64,000 nucleotides of DNA. It comes from Egicoccus sp. AB-alg2. Its GTDB lineage: Bacteria > Actinomycetota > Nitriliruptoria > Nitriliruptorales > Nitriliruptoraceae. Below the pieces are notes generated by a model. That model made no database searches. It saw only the letters and a program-made list of their open reading frames with translations, and was not told the DNA's origin. A program made the translations under genes and the position numbers. The stretch is from NCBI RefSeq assembly GCF_041821065.1, contig NZ_JBGUAX010000006.1, positions 124,001 through 188,000 of the forward strand, written 5' to 3'. This document shows positions 60,656 to 64,000 of the stretch, in pieces (position 1 is the first letter of the stretch; each line of letters begins with the position of its first letter).

Positions 60656-61737
60656 GCAGACCGGGGCAGGCGACCGAGCTGGTCCGACGCCTGGACCAGC
60701 TCGGGACGAACGACCGGCCGGAGGTCGGCGGCAAGGGCGCGAGCCTCGGCGAGCTGATCCGCACGGGCATCCCCGTGCCCCCCGGCTTCGTGGTGACGAC
60801 CCGCGGGTTCCTGCGTGCGCTGGAGACGTTGGACCCCGGTGCCGAGTTGCGGGCCAGGATCGGGCAGCTGCCGCCAGACGCCGCGGCGGCGGACCCCACG
60901 ATCCGACCGCTGCGGGACCGCATCCTCGGCGCGCCGTTGCCCGACGACGTGCGCGACGCGATCGTCGCGGCGTACCGGGAGCTCGGCGCTGACGCGACAC
61001 CTGTCGCCGTGCGATCGAGCGCGACGGCCGAGGACAGTGCCGAGGCGAGCTTCGCCGGCCTGCAGGACACCTACCTGTGGGTGCGGGGCGCCGAGGACGT
61101 CGTCGAGCACGTACGCCGGTGCTGGGCGAGCCTGTACAGCCTGGAGGCGGTGTCGTATCGGCGACAGCGCGGGCTCGGCGAGGACGGGCTCGCGATGGCG
61201 GTCGTCGTCCAGGAGATGGTCGACGCCCGCTGTTCGGGGGTGATGTTCACGTGCAGCCCGACCACCGGGGACCCGTCGGTGATCGCGATCGAATCCGGCT
61301 GGGGGCTCGGGTCCGCGATGGTCAGCGGCGAGGTCACGCCCGACGCCTTGGTCGTCAGCAAGGTGACCGGCGAGGTCGTCAAGCGCGAGATCGCGGTCAA
61401 GACCCACTGGCACCGGATGGACCCCAGCGGTCACGGTGTCGTCTCCGAGGAGGTGCCCGAGGACTTGCAGGCGCGCCCCTGCCTCAGCGAGTCCCAGCTC
61501 ACCGCCCTGACCCGGCTGGCCCGCCGCGTGGAACAGCACTACGGCTGCCCGCAGGACATCGAGTGGGCGATCCCGACGGACGCCGGGGAGACCGACATCG
61601 TGCTGCTGCAGAGCCGTCCGGAGACGGTGTGGGCGAACCGGCCGGCACAGCCCGTGGCGGCACCGAAACCACGCGCGTTCGACCACGTGCTGGGGGTGCT
61701 CGGCGGGCAGGCCCGTCACCGCGGAGACGACCGGTGA
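60652..61737 (+). CDS. PEP-synthase-like phosphotransferase, ATP-binding subunit
   Basis: A 361-residue protein equivalent to the N-terminal ATP-grasp part of PEP synthase: VGGKGASLGELIRTGIPVPPGFVVTTRGF at the start, VAVRSSATAEDSAEASFAGLQDTYLWV (ATP-binding), MVVQEMV-like VVVQEMVDARCSGVMFT and the ending IEWAIPTD...VLLQSRPETVW. There is no phosphohistidine or PEP-binding barrel; the former is supplied by the preceding gene. The size matches the 40-kDa subunit of phenylphosphate synthase. It uses ATP to phosphorylate the His of the large subunit, probably. Coupled by 4-bp overlaps at both ends. Confidence 0.9.
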   Translation: MSRPGQATELVRRLDQLGTNDRPEVGGKGASLGELIRTGIPVPPGFVVTTRGFLRALETLDPGAELRARIGQLPPDAAAADPTIRPLRDRILGAPLPDDVRDAIVAAYRELGADATPVAVRSSATAEDSAEASFAGLQDTYLWVRGAEDVVEHVRRCWASLYSLEAVSYRRQRGLGEDGLAMAVVVQEMVDARCSGVMFTCSPTTGDPSVIAIESGWGLGSAMVSGEVTPDALVVSKVTGEVVKREIAVKTHWHRMDPSGHGVVSEEVPEDLQARPCLSESQLTALTRLARRVEQHYGCPQDIEWAIPTDAGETDIVLLQSRPETVWANRPAQPVAAPKPRAFDHVLGVLGGQARHRGDDR

Positions 61738-62222
61738 ACCTCACCAACGACGACGTCCAGGAGCTCCTCCGGCTGCTCGATCAGGTCCCGCTCGACGAGT
61801 TCGAGGTCACCACCGACCGGTTCCATGTGCGGCTGCGGCGTTCGGGCAGCGACGGCTGGACCCAGGTCCGCCAGGTGACGGCGCCGCCACGGCCGGCGGT
61901 CACCGTCGAAGCCCACGCCACCGCGACCACCGGCGCGCCGGACGCGCCCGAGCGTGAGCCGGTCGAACTCGAAGGGCGGCTGGCGGTCCGAGCCCCGCTG
62001 CTCGGGACCTTCTACCGCGCGCCGCGACCCGGCGCCGACCCGTTCGTCGAGGTCGGCGACCACGTCGACGAGGACACGGCGGTCGGCATCGTGGAGACCA
62101 TGAAGCTCATGAACTCGGTCCCGGCAGGCGTGGTCGGGACGGTGGTCGAGATCCTCAAGGGCAACGCGGAGTTCACCGAGAAGGACGAGATCCTGATGGT
62201 CGTCGAACCGGACGTACCGTGA
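61734..62222 (+). CDS. Biotin carboxyl carrier protein
   Basis: A 162-residue protein. The N-terminal helix LTNDDVQELLRLLDQVPLDEFEV is typical of AccB; a Pro/Ala linker follows; the biotinyl domain starts near residue 82 (LAVRAPLLGTFYRAPRPGADPFVEVGD), and VETMKLMNSVPAG contains Lys124, the biotin site. It carries carboxybiotin between the biotin carboxylase and the carboxyltransferase encoded downstream. GTG start with 4-bp overlap to the previous gene. Confidence 0.93.
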   Translation: MNLTNDDVQELLRLLDQVPLDEFEVTTDRFHVRLRRSGSDGWTQVRQVTAPPRPAVTVEAHATATTGAPDAPEREPVELEGRLAVRAPLLGTFYRAPRPGADPFVEVGDHVDEDTAVGIVETMKLMNSVPAGVVGTVVEILKGNAEFTEKDEILMVVEPDVP

Positions 62223-63604
62223 TCCTGCGTCGAGTGCTGATCGCCAACCGCGGCGAGATCGCCGCCCGGATCATCGGCACCTGTCAGTGGCTCGGCATCG
62301 AGGCGATCCTCGCCGCCTCGGACGCGGACCTCGACTCGCTACCGGCGCGCCTCGCCGACGGCGTCGTCCGGCTCGGCCCCGCCCCCGCCGGGCAGAGCTA
62401 CCTCGACGTCGAGGCAGTCGTCGCCGCAGCGCGAACCGTCGGCGCGGACGCGATCCATCCCGGGTACGGGTTCCTCTCCGAGAACGAACGCCTGGCCCGC
62501 GCCTGTGACGCCGCCGGCATCGTCTTCGTCGGCCCCACGGCCGGCCAGCTCGCGGCCGTCGGCGACAAGCTCACCGCCCGCCGTCACGCGCTCGAGGCCG
62601 GTCTGCCCGTCGTCCCCGGCGGCGAGGTGGACGACGTTGCGAGCGCCGAGTCGCTGGTCGACCGGCTCGGCCTCCCGGTGCTGGTCAAGGCCGTCGGCGG
62701 CGGCGGTGGGCGCGGGATGCAACGGGTGACGGATCGCTCGCAGTTGCGCACGACACTCGACCGCTCGATGGCCGAGGCGGAGGCGGCCTTCGGCGACCCG
62801 CGCGTCTACCTCGAACGCTTCGTCGTCTCCGGGCGGCACGTCGAGGTGCAGGTGCTGGGTGACGGTGCCGACGTCGTCCACCTCGGCACCCGCGACTGCT
62901 CGGTCCAGCGCCGCTACCAGAAGCTCATCGAGGAGGCGCCGGCGCCCTGCCTCGACGACGCGCTGCGCGATCGCATGCACGACGCCGCCGTCGCGTTCGC
63001 GCGCCACCTGGGGTACCGCGGCGCCGGGACGGTGGAGTTCCTCGTCGACCGTGAGCGTGGCTCGTTCTACTTCCTCGAGATGAATGCCCGGCTGCAGGTG
63101 GAGCATCCGGTCACGGAGGCGATCACCGGCGTGGACCTCGTCGCCGAGCAGATCGCGGTCGCCGAGGGCCAGCCGCTGCGACTGCGGCAGTCCGACGTGA
63201 CCTTCCGCGGTCATGCCTTCGAGTGCCGGATCAACGCCGAGGACTGGGAGCGTGACTTCGCCCCGACGCCCGGCACCGTGACCGAGGCGATCTTCCCGGC
63301 CGGACCGGGAATCCGCATCGACACGCACGTGCAGGCCGGCGCCGTGGTGCCGCCCTTCTACGACTCGCTGATCGCCAAGCTGATCGTCCACGCCGGGGAT
63401 CGGCCGTCGGCGCTCGAGCGGCTGCGCAGTGCCCTGCGCCGATGCGCCATCGACGGGGTGTCGACGACCGTGCCGATGCACCTGGCCGTCGCCGACGATC
63501 CGGAGTTCGCCCGTGGTGGCGTGGACACCCGGTGGTTCCCGCAGTTCCTCGAACACGGCTCCCCCGCCCCCGCCGCTGCGCCCGCCGGGAGGCTCGGCCC
63601 ATGA
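62219..63604 (+). CDS. Biotin carboxylase
   Basis: A 461-residue ATP-grasp enzyme. VLIANRGEIAARIIGTC at the start, HPGYGFLSEN, the ATP loop VKAVGGGGGRGMQ, QRRYQKLIEEAPAP, and the active site EMNARLQVEHPVTEAITG are all conserved. Its C-terminal domain ends at residue 450 with an Ala/Pro tail. It carboxylates biotin on the carrier using ATP and bicarbonate. GTG 62219 overlaps the carrier stop and its TGA overlaps the next ATG, both by 4 bp. Confidence 0.96.
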   Translation: MILRRVLIANRGEIAARIIGTCQWLGIEAILAASDADLDSLPARLADGVVRLGPAPAGQSYLDVEAVVAAARTVGADAIHPGYGFLSENERLARACDAAGIVFVGPTAGQLAAVGDKLTARRHALEAGLPVVPGGEVDDVASAESLVDRLGLPVLVKAVGGGGGRGMQRVTDRSQLRTTLDRSMAEAEAAFGDPRVYLERFVVSGRHVEVQVLGDGADVVHLGTRDCSVQRRYQKLIEEAPAPCLDDALRDRMHDAAVAFARHLGYRGAGTVEFLVDRERGSFYFLEMNARLQVEHPVTEAITGVDLVAEQIAVAEGQPLRLRQSDVTFRGHAFECRINAEDWERDFAPTPGTVTEAIFPAGPGIRIDTHVQAGAVVPPFYDSLIAKLIVHAGDRPSALERLRSALRRCAIDGVSTTVPMHLAVADDPEFARGGVDTRWFPQFLEHGSPAPAAAPAGRLGP

Positions 63605-64000
63605 CCCGGATCCAACTCGTCGACGTGTCGCTACGTGACGGCAACCAGAGCCTGTGGGGTGCGGTCGGCCTGAAGACGCCCCACGTCCTGCAGATCGCCC
63701 CGGTGATGGACCGGGTGGGGTTTCGCGCGCTGGACTTCACCTCGAGCACCCACATGGGCGTCTCCGTCCGCACGCACCGCGAGGACCCCTGGGAACGGAT
63801 CCGGCGAACGCATGCGGCCATGCCGAACACGCCGCTGCAGTTCATCGGGACCGGTTTCCGGTTCATCTCGTGGGAACGACAGCATCCCGACGTCATGCAG
63901 TTGATCTACGACCGGCTCGTGGTCAACGGTCTCTCGCGGTTCGTGGTGCTCGATCCGATGCACGACATGGATGCGGTGCGCGCGACGGCCGCAGCCATCC
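63601..64000 (+). CDS. Carboxyltransferase subunit, pyruvate/oxaloacetate-carboxylase-like, 5' part
   Basis: Partial: 133 codons visible before the window ends. VDVSLRDGNQSLWGA is the start of the HMGL-like TIM barrel used by pyruvate carboxylase and oxaloacetate decarboxylase; Asp8 is a metal ligand and Arg12/Asp13 help bind the substrate. VMDRVGFRALDFTSSTHMGVSVR and EDPWERIRRTHAAMP are further family segments. The stretch FIGTGFRFISWERQHPDVM differs from the usual RGQNLVGYR, so the acceptor may differ from pyruvate. It overlaps the biotin carboxylase stop by 4 bp. Confidence 0.9.
   Translation, partial: MTRIQLVDVSLRDGNQSLWGAVGLKTPHVLQIAPVMDRVGFRALDFTSSTHMGVSVRTHREDPWERIRRTHAAMPNTPLQFIGTGFRFISWERQHPDVMQLIYDRLVVNGLSRFVVLDPMHDMDAVRATAAAI

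Noticed and set aside
56734-64000. Ordinary acetyl-CoA carboxylase operon
   Set aside because: The carboxyltransferase is of the pyruvate-carboxylase barrel type, not AccA/AccD, and a split phosphotransferase is included.

Overview
The window comes from a very GC-rich (about 70% or more) bacterial chromosome with short intergenic gaps, many GTG and TTG starts, stop/start overlaps of the ATGA or GTGA type, and acidic proteins. A DUF2510-type protein, an ECF41-type sigma factor, a DUF664/DinB protein, DUF1918, and a katG gene divergent from a Fur-family gene point to an actinobacterium, possibly a deep or salt-tolerant lineage. I cannot name the genus. I saw no rRNA, tRNA, CRISPR, transposase, integrase or phage gene.

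Layout. 0-5 kb: end of a subtilisin-like protease, a divergent CHAD/CYTH pair, a zinc alcohol dehydrogenase, an MFS transporter and a rhodanese. 5-15.8 kb: single-gene units: a TPR regulator-like protein, cupin, secreted M14 carboxypeptidase, covalent-flavin oxidase, SDR, HTH_42 protein, AraC regulator, VOC protein, nucleotidyltransferase and alpha/beta hydrolase. 15.9-20.6 kb: a permease fused to regulatory domains, a zinc-ribbon protein, an amidohydrolase and a DoxX protein. 20.7-24.5 kb: an IclR-controlled set of CoA-transferase, citryl-CoA-lyase-like protein and intradiol dioxygenase, probably for an aromatic compound. 24.8-35.5 kb: epimerase, thioredoxin, a 19-bp tandem repeat, D-threonine-aldolase-like enzyme, RecQ helicase fused to a phosphoribosyltransferase-like tail, a MEDS protein, a 635-bp gap with strong hairpins, and the ECF41/flavoprotein pair. 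35.6-48 kb: a multidomain beta-lactamase-like lipoprotein, small enzymes, membrane proteins and a two-component system. 48-50.8 kb: Fur-family regulator and KatG sharing a clear operator. 50.9-54.8 kb: a three-gene unit of micro-membrane protein, methyltransferase and membrane sulfatase.

The most interesting region is 55.8-64 kb. A divergent IclR regulator faces acetoacetyl-CoA synthetase. A strictly coupled run follows: a PEP-synthase-like phosphotransferase split into two genes, biotin carrier, biotin carboxylase and a carboxyltransferase that runs off the end. The gene sizes and the phosphohistidine position resemble the two main subunits of phenylphosphate synthase. Together with acetoacetyl-CoA synthetase this suggests, as inference, a route in which a ketone such as acetone is activated by phosphorylation, carboxylated by a biotin enzyme, and the 3-oxoacid is then converted to its CoA ester. 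This would differ from classical acetone carboxylase.

Many gene ends, especially convergent pairs, are marked by long perfect hairpins without a T-tract, as is common for terminators in high-GC actinobacteria.
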